64,000 nt of DNA from Schizochytrium sp. CCTCC M209059 (lineage: Eukaryota; Sar; Bigyra; Thraustochytrida; Thraustochytriidae): the NCBI GenBank assembly GCA_000818945.1, contig KN805374.1:29215-93214 (forward strand), written 5' to 3'. The notes under the pieces are model-generated. The model ran no database searches and was not told the origin of the DNA. It saw only the letters and a list, made by a program, of their open reading frames with translations. A program made the translations under genes and the position numbers. Shown here piece by piece: positions 7,878 through 17,921 of the stretch; within the stretch, counting starts at the first letter, position 1; each line of letters starts with the position of its first letter.

Positions 7878-10043
7878 ATGGCGGACTCCTTGGAAGATGC
7901 CATCGCAGAGACCAAGACGCTCGTGAGCGGCCTTATCCGCAAGCCCAAGATGACAGAAAAGCTCCTTGCGAGGCCGCCCTTTCGCTTCCTTCACGATACG
8001 ATCATGGCCATCAACGCGAAAACTCAATTCGTCGATGCTTTGGTCAGCGAAGAGGAGCGCGATTCGGCAAATATCAAGGACAGCAAACAAGGCAAGCTCG
8101 ACTTCCTCCGCAAGGTGATCGCCTTTGCAGGCATTTGCAATGGGGCGGCCGTCGACGTTCGCGAAGCCAAGATCGTCGCCGGAGCGGAGCCAATCAACAC
8201 CAACGCACTCTTGCAAGCTCTCGCCAAGGCCGCTATGGACGAGTCTATTGACTATGCCGCGGCCGCCGGGCTGGCCCTGGATGGGGTTCCTCCAGGTCGC
8301 GTTCCGCGCAAAGGCATGTCTTCGGCCGCCCCTGCAGAGTCAAAGGCCTCGGATCGCGAACAAGAGCAAGAGCAAGTGCCTCGCGCCTCGACGAGGAAAG
8401 CGGATCCCGAGGAAGAAAAACAAGACGTAGGCGATGGTGCGGAAGAAACAAAGGCCCCCGAGCCTTCGCGGGCTTCGAGGGCTTCGCGGTCTTCGCGCCC
8501 GGCAGAGGAGACAAAGGCAGCCGAGCAGCCGACTGCAAGCGCTGACGCTGGCAGCGGTGTCTTTGCAGAGGTTGACGGCGAGGTCGAAACCACGATGCGT
8601 CTCTTTGACGGTCTGGTTCGCAAGCCAAAACTCACGGCCAAACTTCTCGGTCGTCCGCCGTTCCGCTTCCTACACGATGTCATGACCGGCTTGCGTGGTG
8701 CCACGGGCGTTCTTGAAGGACTTTTCCAGGATGAGGAGCTCGATTCGAAGCAGTGCACCAGCAAGGAAGCCAAACTTGGCTACCTCGAAAAGCTGATTCG
8801 CTTCACAGAAATTTGCAGCGGCGCTCCTGTGGAGGCGCGCGCGTCGCGGATTGTGGCGGGTCAAGAGGCAGAAAAAACGAACATGTTGATGCAAATGCTC
8901 GCCATTGTGGCACGCAATCCAGCCGCATGCGCTACGTCGCCTGCGCAGGCTGTTCAGCAAGTTCTTGGAAATGACAGTGGCGATGCTGCCGAAGACCAAG
9001 ATACGACTCGAACAGGCTATCCTCCGGCCACAGAGCAGGTCCAGCTCAAGGGAGGTTCTGACAACGAAGATGACCACGGACGTGACAGTCGTCCCAGGTC
9101 CTCAAAGGGTCAAACTGATGGGCTTGCTCGCAAGTCAAGTTCCAGCTCTGCATCGGGCCGTCGCGCAAGGGGATCGCGTGCCGAGGGCGCGTCTCACGCT
9201 GACAATGGAGAAACCAAAGCTGCTGACGCCGAAGAAGATGAGGAGAACGATGCTGGAGCCGAGGCCAAGGAGGACGTTGACAAGTCTGTAGATCGCAAAA
9301 AACTTGCTCGTCCTCAGACCGCCCGCAAGCGACCGCCCAAGATTCGCGAGCGCACCGCGGGAGCTCTCGAAAAGCCTCCCTCGCGCGGCCAAGGTGCTCC
9401 GGTCGGCGTCATGCGAGAGGGCGAAGAGGACTCCGATGAAGACGAGATGGACGAAATGAACGGCGCCGCCGGTGCCGCCATTGATCGTCAGCGCAACGAT
9501 GAGAACGCTGATCCTGACCACAGTAAGCGTCTTAAGAGCAAGCTTGTTCGCGATATCCTTGATGACGAGCAAAAGCAAGAGGCCGCGGACGCAGGTCAAC
9601 CAGAGAGCCACGACGAAACCAAGAAATCTGACGAGCGACCCGCTTCACGCGGTATTACCATGGGCAAAATTGGACGCGGCCTGCACAAGAGCGGCAAGGG
9701 CAAGCCGGCGGGAGCTGTTGACGTTGATAAGATCAGGGACGCCATTCAGCTCGTGTGTCAGAGCACAAACCCGCTGGGCAAGTGTATGGACTTTGTGCAT
9801 GAGGATCTCAGCGCAATGTCAAAGGAGCTTGACAAGTGGAGGAGTGAGTACCGCAAGTGTTGCGACGCCATGGAGGATGAGAAGCGTATCACTTCGGAAA
9901 CCCTTCTCCCGCTTCGCGGCAAGCTGACAGAGGTAGACGAGAACATTCGCGACAAACACGCTCGCATTGCCACGCTCAAGGCATCAATCGCCAAGAATGA
10001 TCAGCGCATCGCCGAGCTTCTCCGGGACATGGTCCTTCATTAG
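7878..10043 (+). CDS. IFT54: IFT54/TRAF3IP1 (MIP-T3) homologue with duplicated N-terminal CH domain
   Basis: 721 aa, intronless. IFT54 is an IFT-B subunit that binds tubulin and IFT20 during flagellar transport. Residues about 1-120 carry the family's CH-type domain, with KPKMTEKLLARPPFRFLHD, a GKLDFLRKVI helix and KIVAGAEPINTNALLQAL. A second copy of the same domain follows at about 235-345 (KPKLTAKLLGRPPFRFLHD, RIVAGQEAEKTN). The middle is acidic and disordered. The C-terminus (about 612-715) is the conserved coiled coil with the family signature CQSTNPLGKCMDFVHED. The IFT54 proteins I know have one CH domain, so the tandem copy is unusual. The ATG has a good context (acaATGG) and sits just before the first domain. 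Confidence 0.88.
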   Translation: MADSLEDAIAETKTLVSGLIRKPKMTEKLLARPPFRFLHDTIMAINAKTQFVDALVSEEERDSANIKDSKQGKLDFLRKVIAFAGICNGAAVDVREAKIVAGAEPINTNALLQALAKAAMDESIDYAAAAGLALDGVPPGRVPRKGMSSAAPAESKASDREQEQEQVPRASTRKADPEEEKQDVGDGAEETKAPEPSRASRASRSSRPAEETKAAEQPTASADAGSGVFAEVDGEVETTMRLFDGLVRKPKLTAKLLGRPPFRFLHDVMTGLRGATGVLEGLFQDEELDSKQCTSKEAKLGYLEKLIRFTEICSGAPVEARASRIVAGQEAEKTNMLMQMLAIVARNPAACATSPAQAVQQVLGNDSGDAAEDQDTTRTGYPPATEQVQLKGGSDNEDDHGRDSRPRSSKGQTDGLARKSSSSSASGRRARGSRAEGASHADNGETKAADAEEDEENDAGAEAKEDVDKSVDRKKLARPQTARKRPPKIRERTAGALEKPPSRGQGAPVGVMREGEEDSDEDEMDEMNGAAGAAIDRQRNDENADPDHSKRLKSKLVRDILDDEQKQEAADAGQPESHDETKKSDERPASRGITMGKIGRGLHKSGKGKPAGAVDVDKIRDAIQLVCQSTNPLGKCMDFVHEDLSAMSKELDKWRSEYRKCCDAMEDEKRITSETLLPLRGKLTEVDENIRDKHARIATLKASIAKNDQRIAELLRDMVLH

Positions 10044-10662
10044 TTAACTTTCTAAAATACGAGCAAAAGATAAGAGGGAGAGCAACGTCCATTGTCATTT
10101 AAGAAGCAGCGTGATCATTAGCGAAGTTCGCAACTTGATCAAACGGGTTGATGGACTGTTTTCCAAGAATTGAGAGAAGAGTTGAACTTCTTGACCATCA
10201 ACAGTGATACTTTCTCCCTGCTTGCTTTGTTTGCCATTCGTGTTGCTCAACGTCCATGGCATGGCCTCAGACGTTCCAAGTTGCTGATTCTGTCCAGCGC
10301 CTTTGGTCTCCGCGAGCTTGGAGCTTGTAGCATAAAGGCCTAGTGTCTTTTTTCGCTTTTTTTTTTTTTTTTTGCTTTGTCGAGCGAGCGGGAGCTTGAG
10401 CAAACCGGCATCTGAAGCACGCGCGCGCGCGCGCCGTTGCTCCAAGGGACCGGGCGTGTTGCAGCGCTGCTGCTTGTGCCGCTCGTCCGCGCTTGAAGGC
10501 GTCGTCTATCGTCGCGAGATCAGCGGTCTCTTTGATTTCTTCGCCAAGGTGAAGAAGGCGAACGGAGGAAACGTGCTTGTCATCGTTAGGTCGTCCGCGT
10601 CAAGGATCTTCGCCAGCTCCCGATTTTAGTGCGTGGCGGGAGGCGGGACGAGGCGAGCAACC
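10044..10662. other. Intergenic, 5' of RFC1
   Basis: Contains a poly(T) tract at about 10359-10374 followed by a (gc)n-rich stretch. Frames on both strands are short and of ordinary composition; none resembles a known protein. Probably the 3' UTR of IFT54 and the promoter of RFC1. Confidence 0.5.
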
Positions 10663-13308
10663 ATGACAAAGGATATTCGGTCCTTCTTCAGCAAGCCTGC
10701 GCATAACCCAGTAGCACCCAAGAGTACGTCGCCGACCTCGAAGACAGCTGCGAGTAAGAGAAAGGAAATCCCCAGCCCTGCAAAGGAGAGTACGAAAAAA
10801 GGACGCACGACAAGCCCAAGGAAGCGCGAGAAATCGAGTGCAAAACACTCGAGCTCGAGCAAAAAGGCCATCGATATCGAAGATCTCGAAGACGATAACG
10901 ACTTTGAGGTCGATGATGATGATGACGACTTTGAAGATACAGACGACATTGTCGTTGTAAGCGCATCGAAAAAGAAGGAATCACGGACGAGAGGGACGAC
11001 CAAGGTGCAAGCGCCGACTCCTGCGTCAAACAAACGTGCGAGGGATCCCTTGACCACAAAGGGCGAGGAGCGTCCAGCGAAAAAGGCAACGACTCCGAAA
11101 AGCAATGCAAAGGCCAAATCACCTCGGAAGGCTTCGACAGCGTCCACATCCACGACCGCCGATCCACGTCTCCCCCTCGCCAATCAGACCATCGTCATTA
11201 CTGGCGAGCTAGACAATTTTTCTTCCCGTGAAGAGGCGGCGGAAGCCCTGCAGCGTCTTGGCGCCAAGGTCACGACCTCTGTGAGCGGACGCACATCTTA
11301 TCTCGTGGCGGGCCATGTTCTTGAGGATGGCCGCCCTACCTCGCAGTCGAAAAAGTACAAGACTGCGCAGGAAAAGGGTACGACGATTCTGGACGAACCC
11401 GCGTTCCTCGAATTCCTCGAGGAGGCGCGAGCCAAAGCCGATGCTGCAAATGCTGCTCATGCAGCGGCCCAGCCCCGAGCACCCACTACCAATCCACAGG
11501 CCCCATCCTTGAGCTCGTCATCGTCTCAGACCTCAGCAGCAAGGTCGGCAGCGACATCAAGCTCATCAAGCGCATCGGGTCCGAGGAATGTCGATGAAGA
11601 CAACATTCTCTGGGTTGACAAGTACAAACCCAGGACCGTGGCTGACCTTGTCGGCAACACCAAAGCCGTGGCAGATCTCACGCGATGGTTACGGGATTGG
11701 GACGCCGTGCACGTCAAGAAAACGCTCCAGATCAAGTACAACAAGCAAAATCCAGGCGCCAAAGCCGCGATTCTCTCAGGCCCCCCGGGCATCGGAAAGA
11801 CGTCCGCGGCCACGATTGTGGCTCGTGCCACGGGTTATGACGTGATCGAACTGAATGCAAGTGACGCGCGGTCGAAAAAAGTCATTCGGGCCGTAGTGGG
11901 CGACGCTGCGCACAGCGCCAGTGTCATGGCGCTGGCTTCGAGGTCCGAAGCAGAGGCTAAAAAGAAGGCTAAGCGCGTCATCATCATGGACGAGGTCGAC
12001 GGCATGTCGTCTGACGACCGTGGCGGAAATCAGGAGCTGATCCAGATCATTAAACAGTCGCGGGTGCCAATCATTTGCATTTGTAACGACCGGCAAAAGA
12101 GTGCTGTGCGATCGCTGTCGAACTACTGCTTTGACTTGCGTTTCGCTCAACCTAGTCTTCCATCCGTGACGAAGCGAGTCATCGAGATTGCCCAAAAGGA
12201 AGGCATGGACGCCATGCCCAATGCTGTCGAGCGTCTCGTCAAGTCTTCGAATGGCGACGTGCGTCAAGTGATTGGCCTCCTGCAAATGTGGAAAGCGACG
12301 TCCAATACGGTTACCTTTGACGACGTAGGTCGTCAAGGGGGCTCGCTCCAAAAGGACCAGACGTTTGCACTCACCGCCTTTGGCGCGGCTACCTTTCTCT
12401 TTGGGACAGCTTCGAAGCCGGGCTCCTTTGATTTGCGGTACAACGCCTTTTTCGTGGACTATGACCTCATCCCGCTCATGGTGGCCGAGAACTATCCAAA
12501 GTCTGTCGGGGCAGGCTCGCGCCATCCGCCGAGCTCCTTGGAGACGCTCAAGCAGCTTTCGGCTGCCGCCGATGCCTACTGCGACGCCGATATTGTTTCG
12601 CAGCAGATTCGCGGAGCGCAGCAGTGGGGCCTATTGCCACTTTCTGCTGCCTTGCACCTTCGCGTGGCGAACATAAGCGGTGGATCCATCGGATTCCCGG
12701 GATTTCCAGAGTGGCTTGGCAAGAACTCGGCGCGCGGCAAGAAGAAACGTCTTCTCAGCGAAACGGCCATGCACATGCGCCAGAAAACCATGATGAACAG
12801 CCAGACCCTCCGACTCGACTACATGGATGCGCTCCGCAACAGCATTGTGCGCCCCCTTCACAATGGTGCGCCCGAGGACATTGATGCCACCATCGAGTCC
12901 ATGCAAAGCTACGGGCTCAGCCGCGACGATGTCTTTGAGACGATGCAGGAGGTTCGACTCGAAAACGCTGATCCAAAGCTCTTTGAGATACCCACCAAGG
13001 TTAAGAGCGCCTTTACGCGCAAGTTCAATAAGCTTGGTCACCTTTCGCAGGCCCTCGTGCACGAGCAAGGAATTGTTGGTTTGAAGCCGACAAAGCGCAA
13101 GAAGCAAAAATCGCTTGATGCATCTCAAAACGAGGGCGGGAGCCAAGGTAGCGCCGAAGACGACGACGACGCTGACGATGATGAAGATGATGATGACATG
13201 GACGCGCTGTTGCGAGCCGGCGCTTCTAAATCGGGTGGCAAAAAAACTGCAGCCAAGTCCACATCCAGCAAGAAAGCGAATGGCAAGCAGCCCCGGAAGA
13301 AACGCTAG
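10663..13308 (+). CDS. RFC1: Replication factor C subunit 1 (clamp-loader large subunit)
   Basis: 881 aa, intronless. RFC loads PCNA on primer-template junctions. The chosen start is the first ATG; a longer frame upstream lacks one. The N-terminus reads KDIRSFFSKP, a PCNA-binding-box-like segment typical of RFC1. A basic linker leads to a BRCT domain at about 166-262 (TIVITGELDNFSSREEA; GRTSYLVAG). The AAA+ module follows, with DKYKPRTVADLVGN, Walker A GPPGIGKTS (about 372) and Walker B IIMDEVDG (about 440). The RFC1-specific C-terminal domain and a Lys-rich tail finish the protein. Length and order match fungal and animal RFC1. Confidence 0.95.
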   Translation: MTKDIRSFFSKPAHNPVAPKSTSPTSKTAASKRKEIPSPAKESTKKGRTTSPRKREKSSAKHSSSSKKAIDIEDLEDDNDFEVDDDDDDFEDTDDIVVVSASKKKESRTRGTTKVQAPTPASNKRARDPLTTKGEERPAKKATTPKSNAKAKSPRKASTASTSTTADPRLPLANQTIVITGELDNFSSREEAAEALQRLGAKVTTSVSGRTSYLVAGHVLEDGRPTSQSKKYKTAQEKGTTILDEPAFLEFLEEARAKADAANAAHAAAQPRAPTTNPQAPSLSSSSSQTSAARSAATSSSSSASGPRNVDEDNILWVDKYKPRTVADLVGNTKAVADLTRWLRDWDAVHVKKTLQIKYNKQNPGAKAAILSGPPGIGKTSAATIVARATGYDVIELNASDARSKKVIRAVVGDAAHSASVMALASRSEAEAKKKAKRVIIMDEVDGMSSDDRGGNQELIQIIKQSRVPIICICNDRQKSAVRSLSNYCFDLRFAQPSLPSVTKRVIEIAQKEGMDAMPNAVERLVKSSNGDVRQVIGLLQMWKATSNTVTFDDVGRQGGSLQKDQTFALTAFGAATFLFGTASKPGSFDLRYNAFFVDYDLIPLMVAENYPKSVGAGSRHPPSSLETLKQLSAAADAYCDADIVSQQIRGAQQWGLLPLSAALHLRVANISGGSIGFPGFPEWLGKNSARGKKKRLLSETAMHMRQKTMMNSQTLRLDYMDALRNSIVRPLHNGAPEDIDATIESMQSYGLSRDDVFETMQEVRLENADPKLFEIPTKVKSAFTRKFNKLGHLSQALVHEQGIVGLKPTKRKKQKSLDASQNEGGSQGSAEDDDDADDDEDDDDMDALLRAGASKSGGKKTAAKSTSSKKANGKQPRKKR

Positions 13309-13777
13309 AGCTTCAAAACACGATTTTAGAGCGCATTTTATTTTTGGTGGACACACATCTTTCAAGAATTTAGGAAACAAAGAACGCCCATTTTCGAGGC
13401 TAGGTTTTCCGACCTTTGACCTGATTACACTTGATTCACTCCCTCCTTCCAAACAAAAGTCAGTTCGGTTGCCGACGATTGGGGAATGAATACGACATGT
13501 ACTCGCAGTATGTTGGAGTAGGCGACATGGGGCATGCAAAAAGATTCAGAAGTTGACAATTTGGATGAATTATGAGGAGGGAAAGAGAGGAAAAAAAAAA
13601 AATGAAAGGAAACTAGCGCAGTAGGCCAAGTGAGCTGAGCTCGCCTGTTGGGACTAAAAAACTAAAAACTTGCGATAGCGCGTCCCGAGCGCTCTCACAA
13701 GCTACCGTTGTTCGTTCACAAGCTGACTGGCGCTTTCAGGTGACACCGAAAATATCTCGCACAAGACCTCTCTTTGC
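13309..13777. other. Convergent intergenic region
   Basis: Between the ends of RFC1 (+) and the zinc-knuckle gene (-). AT-richer than its flanks, with a poly(A) run at about 13591-13602. No gene seen; likely two 3' UTRs. Confidence 0.5.
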
Positions 13778-14667
13778 TCACCTCCGACGCCGCTTTGAGT
13801 CTCGCCTATTCGACTCACCACCGTAGCTTTTACGTTTCCCGTACGATTGATTGCGACTGCCAGCAAAGCCGGTGGGCTGACGATAATACGAACCGCTCGG
13901 CGCACTACGTCGCCGACCTCTCGAGGAAGGCCGCGGGCACATGGCAGCAATATGACCCTGTTGTCCACAATTGTAGCACGTTGCCAAAGCAGCTCCGTGA
14001 GACTCTTGATCGCTCGCGCGAGGCTCTGGGCAACGCTCGTCGAAATGAGCTCCCGCACAATTAGAGCAACTGCCATTGGGCACTCGACTTCGCGACTGGC
14101 CCTCGAGCCCCTTCGAGTACGTGGTCTGGTGGCAGTTGACATGACCAAGCTTGAAGCATTGCATGCATGCTACACTGCGCAGTTCTGAAAAGTTGACGCG
14201 ACGGCGCGGTTTAAGAAGTCTTTCGTGAATGACGACCCCGACCGAGCTTGTACAATCTCTGGAAAGGTGCCCGGTACGTCCGCACTTGTAGCAAATGATT
14301 TGCGGACAATCTTTTTGCTCGTGGCTCGTCTCGCCGCACAAAAGACAACTCCGTGCCGCGGGGGCCTGCAAACACTCGGCTTGAATATGGCCCTTTTCTC
14401 CGCAGCGGCGGCACGTCGGAGCCTCAAAGTAGCGGAAGGCGCCACCGCTTTGCCTCCGAGCTTGGCCGTTCACCGCCCCGAACTCCTCCCCCTCCTCGTC
14501 ATCGTCGTCAATTGCGTCGTTTTTTGCGTCGTTGTTGCTCTCATTCGTTTTGACAATCTGGATGTCATCGTCGTCGTCGTTATCGTTATCGTCGTCGTTG
14601 TCGTCGTTATCGTCGCCTTCGTTGTTGTTGTTGTTCTTGTCCTCTTCGCGAGGGCGTTTTGCAGAGC

Positions 14668-14705
<38 letters not shown>

Positions 14706-14965
14706 GCCTCGGCCTCGGCCTCGGCGTCCACGACCTGGCGCTCCGCCCCGTCTCCCTGCATGGCGGCCTCGTCCTCCTCGCCAAGCTCTTCTTGGTCCTC
14801 CTCGTCGGACCCTTCGCACACGTTCACGAGCTTGTAGTTGTTGCGCGCCTCGCCGGCCCCCTCCTCCTCCTCCTCCTCCTCCTCCTCCTCCCCGCGCCCC
14901 GCGCCGCGCCCGGCCCCGCCCGCTTCGCTCTCCGACGACGAGTCCTCGCTGTGGAAGGCCGCCAT
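13778..14965 (-). CDS. CCHC zinc-knuckle protein, Air1/Air2/ZCCHC7-like
   Basis: 395 aa from the chosen ATG; an in-frame ATG at 15079 would add 38 residues. The N-terminal half is acidic and low complexity: Glu run, Ala run, then Asn/Asp repeats. The C-terminal half holds an array of zinc knuckles, including CRRCGEKGHIQAEC, CLLCGETSHEQKDC, CYKCGRTGHLSRDC, CMQCFKLGHVNC, CSNCAGAHFDERC and CYNCGQQGHIAAMC, then an Arg/Ser/Gly-rich basic tail. This spacing resembles Air1/Air2 and ZCCHC7, the RNA-binding subunits of the TRAMP complex, which feeds nuclear RNA to the exosome. Exosome subunit RRP40 lies 4.6 kb away. Other zinc-knuckle RNA-binding families remain possible. Confidence 0.75.
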
Positions 14966-15181
14966 GCCGCCGCGCAGCCCCGCCTCGTTCCCGCTCTGCA
15001 GACGCTGCCTGCAGTCGCTGCCGCGGCGTGCCACCGGGGCCTCCCGGTCCCGGTCGACCGGGAAAGCCCGGTGCGCCATGGCCAGCCCTGGCCACTCACC
15101 GCTCGCGTCTGCTTCGCCGGAGCCGCAGACCCGAGTCGAGCCCGCGCCCGCGCCCGAGCGCGAGTCCGAGCGGCGGGCGCG
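14966..15181. promoter_or_regulatory. Compact divergent promoter
   Basis: Only 216 bp separate the chosen start codons of the zinc-knuckle gene (-) and the DUF1764 gene (+), or about 100 bp with the alternative zinc-knuckle start. Very GC-rich, with gcgcccgcgcccgagcgcga-type repeats and no TATA box. Both transcripts must start here. Confidence 0.5.
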
Positions 15182-15607
15182 ATGGGGCGCAAGCGCGCGC
15201 GGCGCGAGGCGGCGGCGGCGGCGGACGAGGACGAGAAGGCGGCGCCGGAGACGGGCTCCGTCGTGAAGAGGGAGGGCAAGGGCAAGGGCGGGAACAAGGG
15301 CGCGGCGCTGAGCGCGCTCGACGAGCTCTTCTCCGACGCCGGCGCCAAGGTGCGCGAGCGCAAGAAGAAGGAGCGGGAGCAGGAGGAGAAGGAGGCCGCC
15401 GAGGAGCGCGCCGAACGCGAGGCGCGCAAGAGGAGACGCAAGGAGGACGAAAAGGAGGCCAAGGCCAACAAGTTCTACGTCGACGACCTCACGCCCATTC
15501 GCCTCGATCCCGAATCGGGGTTCCCCGTGTACCGCGAAGAGGATTTGCGCATTGGCCAAGGCGGAGACACTGCGGACTGTCCCTTTGATTGCAAGTGCTG
15601 CTACTGA
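15182..15607 (+). CDS. DUF1764-family protein
   Basis: 141 aa. The N-terminal two thirds are a highly charged Lys/Arg/Glu/Ala helix with basic clusters (MGRKRARRE, KKKEREQEEKE, RKRRRKEDEKE) that look nuclear or nucleolar. The C-terminus is the conserved DUF1764 block: FYVDDLTPIRLDPESGFPVY, then EDLRIGQGGDTADCPFDC and the terminal KCCY. The CPFDCxCC ending is the family hallmark. The biochemical function is unknown. The start is the first ATG in a frame whose upstream part is low-complexity antisense of the neighbour. Confidence 0.85.
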   Translation: MGRKRARREAAAAADEDEKAAPETGSVVKREGKGKGGNKGAALSALDELFSDAGAKVRERKKKEREQEEKEAAEERAEREARKRRRKEDEKEAKANKFYVDDLTPIRLDPESGFPVYREEDLRIGQGGDTADCPFDCKCCY

Positions 15608-15958
15608 GGGGGCGGAATCTCTCGTGAAAGAGAGAGAGAGAGAGAGAGAGATACATATGCCCCGCGCTGCACTGCGCTGCACTGCGCTGCACTGCACTGC
15701 ACTTCAATGTAATGCAATGCAATGCATGAATCATGAACTAAAAAATCGATGTGGCTGCTGTTTATTTCCGTGCTTGGATTGATCGATCGATTGATTGAAT
15801 GATTGATTGATGGACAGCTCCGTCGTGGGCTTGGGCCTCCGCGGGTGGACAAATTAATGAAAAGTACGCTCACACTCGCTCGCCTGCCATCTGCTTGCTT
15901 GCTCGCGCCACCTGCGTTCTACTCATTTGCTTGCTACGTGCTCGCTTGCACGCCGGAA
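15608..15958. other. Convergent intergenic region with simple repeats
   Basis: Holds a (ga)n tract at about 15627-15652, a gctgcactgc-type repeat at 15663-15722 and a gattgatt-type repeat at 15777-15812. No gene. Confidence 0.6.
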
Positions 15959-17597
15959 CTATTTCTCGGCAGGAAGCATGCAGGCCTCCTCAATCTGGTG
16001 CTCAGCGAGCACAAAGGGCTCGAGGGCGTCGTGGAGACTTTCCTTGGTGTACAGGGCCGGGTACTTGGGGTGAGGGACAAGATGGTGCAGCTTGAGAGCC
16101 TCGCCATTGAGAACGACGCGCACGTACTCCTTGCCGGCCTTGGCATCTTCCCAGCGCTCAAAGACGAGGTCCGAGCAAAAGGGCGGCCAGTCCCGAGTAC
16201 GTGCATCGGTGCCCTCCGGATCGAGTCCCATCAAAAGCATAATGATTGTCCAGTCGTGGCCCGAGTGCACAATGAGACGATGGGCCTCATCCGGAGCGGC
16301 GTTGAGACTTTCCACGATCCGAATAAGCATGCGTCCTGCATGAAGTCGTGTTGCCTCATCACGCGTGGCCGACGAGCCGCCTGAGAACATGCTACGGGTA
16401 CGCTCGGCATCCAACCGCTGAAGGCGACCAAGGAGGTCTTTGACCTCGTCGGCGCCTTCTGGGAGAGGCTTGCCGTGGGCATCACGTGCAAAAAATTCAT
16501 CGCGAAAGACGGACAGCATAAAGGCGCCAAAACGTTTCGCAGGGACTTCCATTTCGACCTTTTCCTGCAGTTCTTTGAGCAAAGCGGCAGCTTCCTTGGT
16601 ATACTCGTTACTGAGTCGACTCACCCCTTCCTTGAAAAATGATTTGAGACGCGGACACCATTTGCCAAAGTTCGGTGCACCCCACTCTTCTTCACTTTCA
16701 TCGCGCAAGTGAATGGTCGCGGGGCAATCTTCCGTAATTTGCGCGGGAAACATGCCCGAGAGAACGCCTTGGACAGTCTCGATGGTGCGTTCTGTCGACG
16801 TCGACCGCACATAAATGTGCTCTTTGGCCGTCTTCCAGTCGGTGCTGAGAAATCCCTGGTCAAGATAACGCGCACGCAAACGCTCGCCAAGGTCGACACC
16901 CTGCTGCATGCCGACCTTCGTCAGGCGCGCGGGAAGTGCGCCTCCCTGCAGCAGGAACAAGACCATCAAATAGTCGGCCAGTAAGTCAATCCGTAAGCCA
17001 TGCGTGCAAGGAAAAAAGAATGCAATAAAGGCTTGCATCGAAGCAAAGCGAAGCAAACGCAACGTACCTTGAGAGCGCCTTTGCCACGATGTTCGGAACG
17101 ATCGATCGAGGAAACTTCCGTTGCAGAAATATCTTGCGTCTCTCCTGTCTCCTCATGACGACGAATGACCTTGATGGCAGCGAGATTGAGCTTGTCCTTG
17201 TCGGAGATCTCAGACTCGAGCCACGTCACGGCACATGGATCATCTTCACTGCGAACGCCTGCGCAAGGAATCGTGCGACACAAGGCAAATCAAGCAAGTT
17301 ATATATTTGCGCTCGTCAGCGGTTGTTGTGAATGCCAAAGGTGCCCGTCGTTGTCCATTTCTCTACCAGGGATGGATGCATGCATCGTGAAGCTGGTCAC
17401 CGGGTCGACTTACTGAAAGGTGTCCGCGCGCCATGGCGATGAACGACACAGAGTTGAACGAGGTCAAGACCCGGTCCGGGCTGCAAGCGTGGCGGCGCTT
17501 CGGCGCGCGCGCCCGCAGGCGTCCAGACCGCCGCAGCGCCACCAAGGAGCGCAACGCCCGCGCAAGGCAGCGCTTGCCGCGCAAGAGAGCGGAACAT
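15959..17597 (-). CDS. Histidine acid phosphatase, ACP6-like (three exons)
   Basis: Predicted exons 17597-17414, 17258-17068 and 16945-15959 (453 aa). Both introns are GT-AG (GTAAGT...GCGCAG, 155 nt; GTACGT...CTGCAG, 122 nt) and the joins keep frame. Exon 1 gives a hydrophobic Ala/Gly-rich N-terminus (signal or mitochondrial targeting) and the phosphohistidine motif RHGARTP at 54-60. Exon 3 starts GGALPARLTKVGMQQG and carries VRSTSTERT and the proton-donor HD in HSGHDW (about 353). LTKVGMQQ, LGERLR and the late WPPF motif resemble lysophosphatidic acid phosphatase ACP6 more than phytase. The likely role is hydrolysis of lysophosphatidate or another phosphomonoester. Substrate and compartment are inferred. 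Confidence 0.8.
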
Positions 17598-17921
17598 CCG
17601 GGGAAGCCGAGCGTGAAAGGTTGTCTGCTGTCGCTGTGTGCTTCAGCCTCCTCCCTGTTGCATTGTATCTTCGAGGGGGCGACTGGAAGCAACAATGCCG
17701 GAACGAACATCAACGACTCGAATGAGATCAAATAAAGAGGGACACAAGGAGAGCGATCGCAACGTTTCAAGGTGGAGGAACAGGAGCAGAGTAGAGTGAA
17801 GTGGAGTAAAGTCAATTACGATGAATTACACAAAGAGTAGTTCGTGAACTTGTTCGTACGATGCATGCTTGGCCAAGCTGCGAGAAAATCGAGCGAGCTC
17901 AAGGTGATGTCGACTTGGAGG
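17598..17921. other. Intergenic, 5' of acid phosphatase gene
   Basis: 324 bp between two minus-strand genes. It holds the promoter of the phosphatase and the 3' UTR of the following gene. No features recognised beyond a gtggagtaaagt-type repeat near 17793-17812. Confidence 0.4.

Noticed and set aside
10372..10629. Plus-strand 85-aa frame upstream of RFC1
   Set aside because: No domain and ordinary composition. It lies where the RFC1 5' UTR and promoter should be.
14225..15181. Long plus-strand extension of the DUF1764 frame, running through low-complexity Val/Leu/Gly sequence
   Set aside because: It is the antisense of the acidic low-complexity half of the zinc-knuckle gene. The conserved part begins only at the ATG at 15182.
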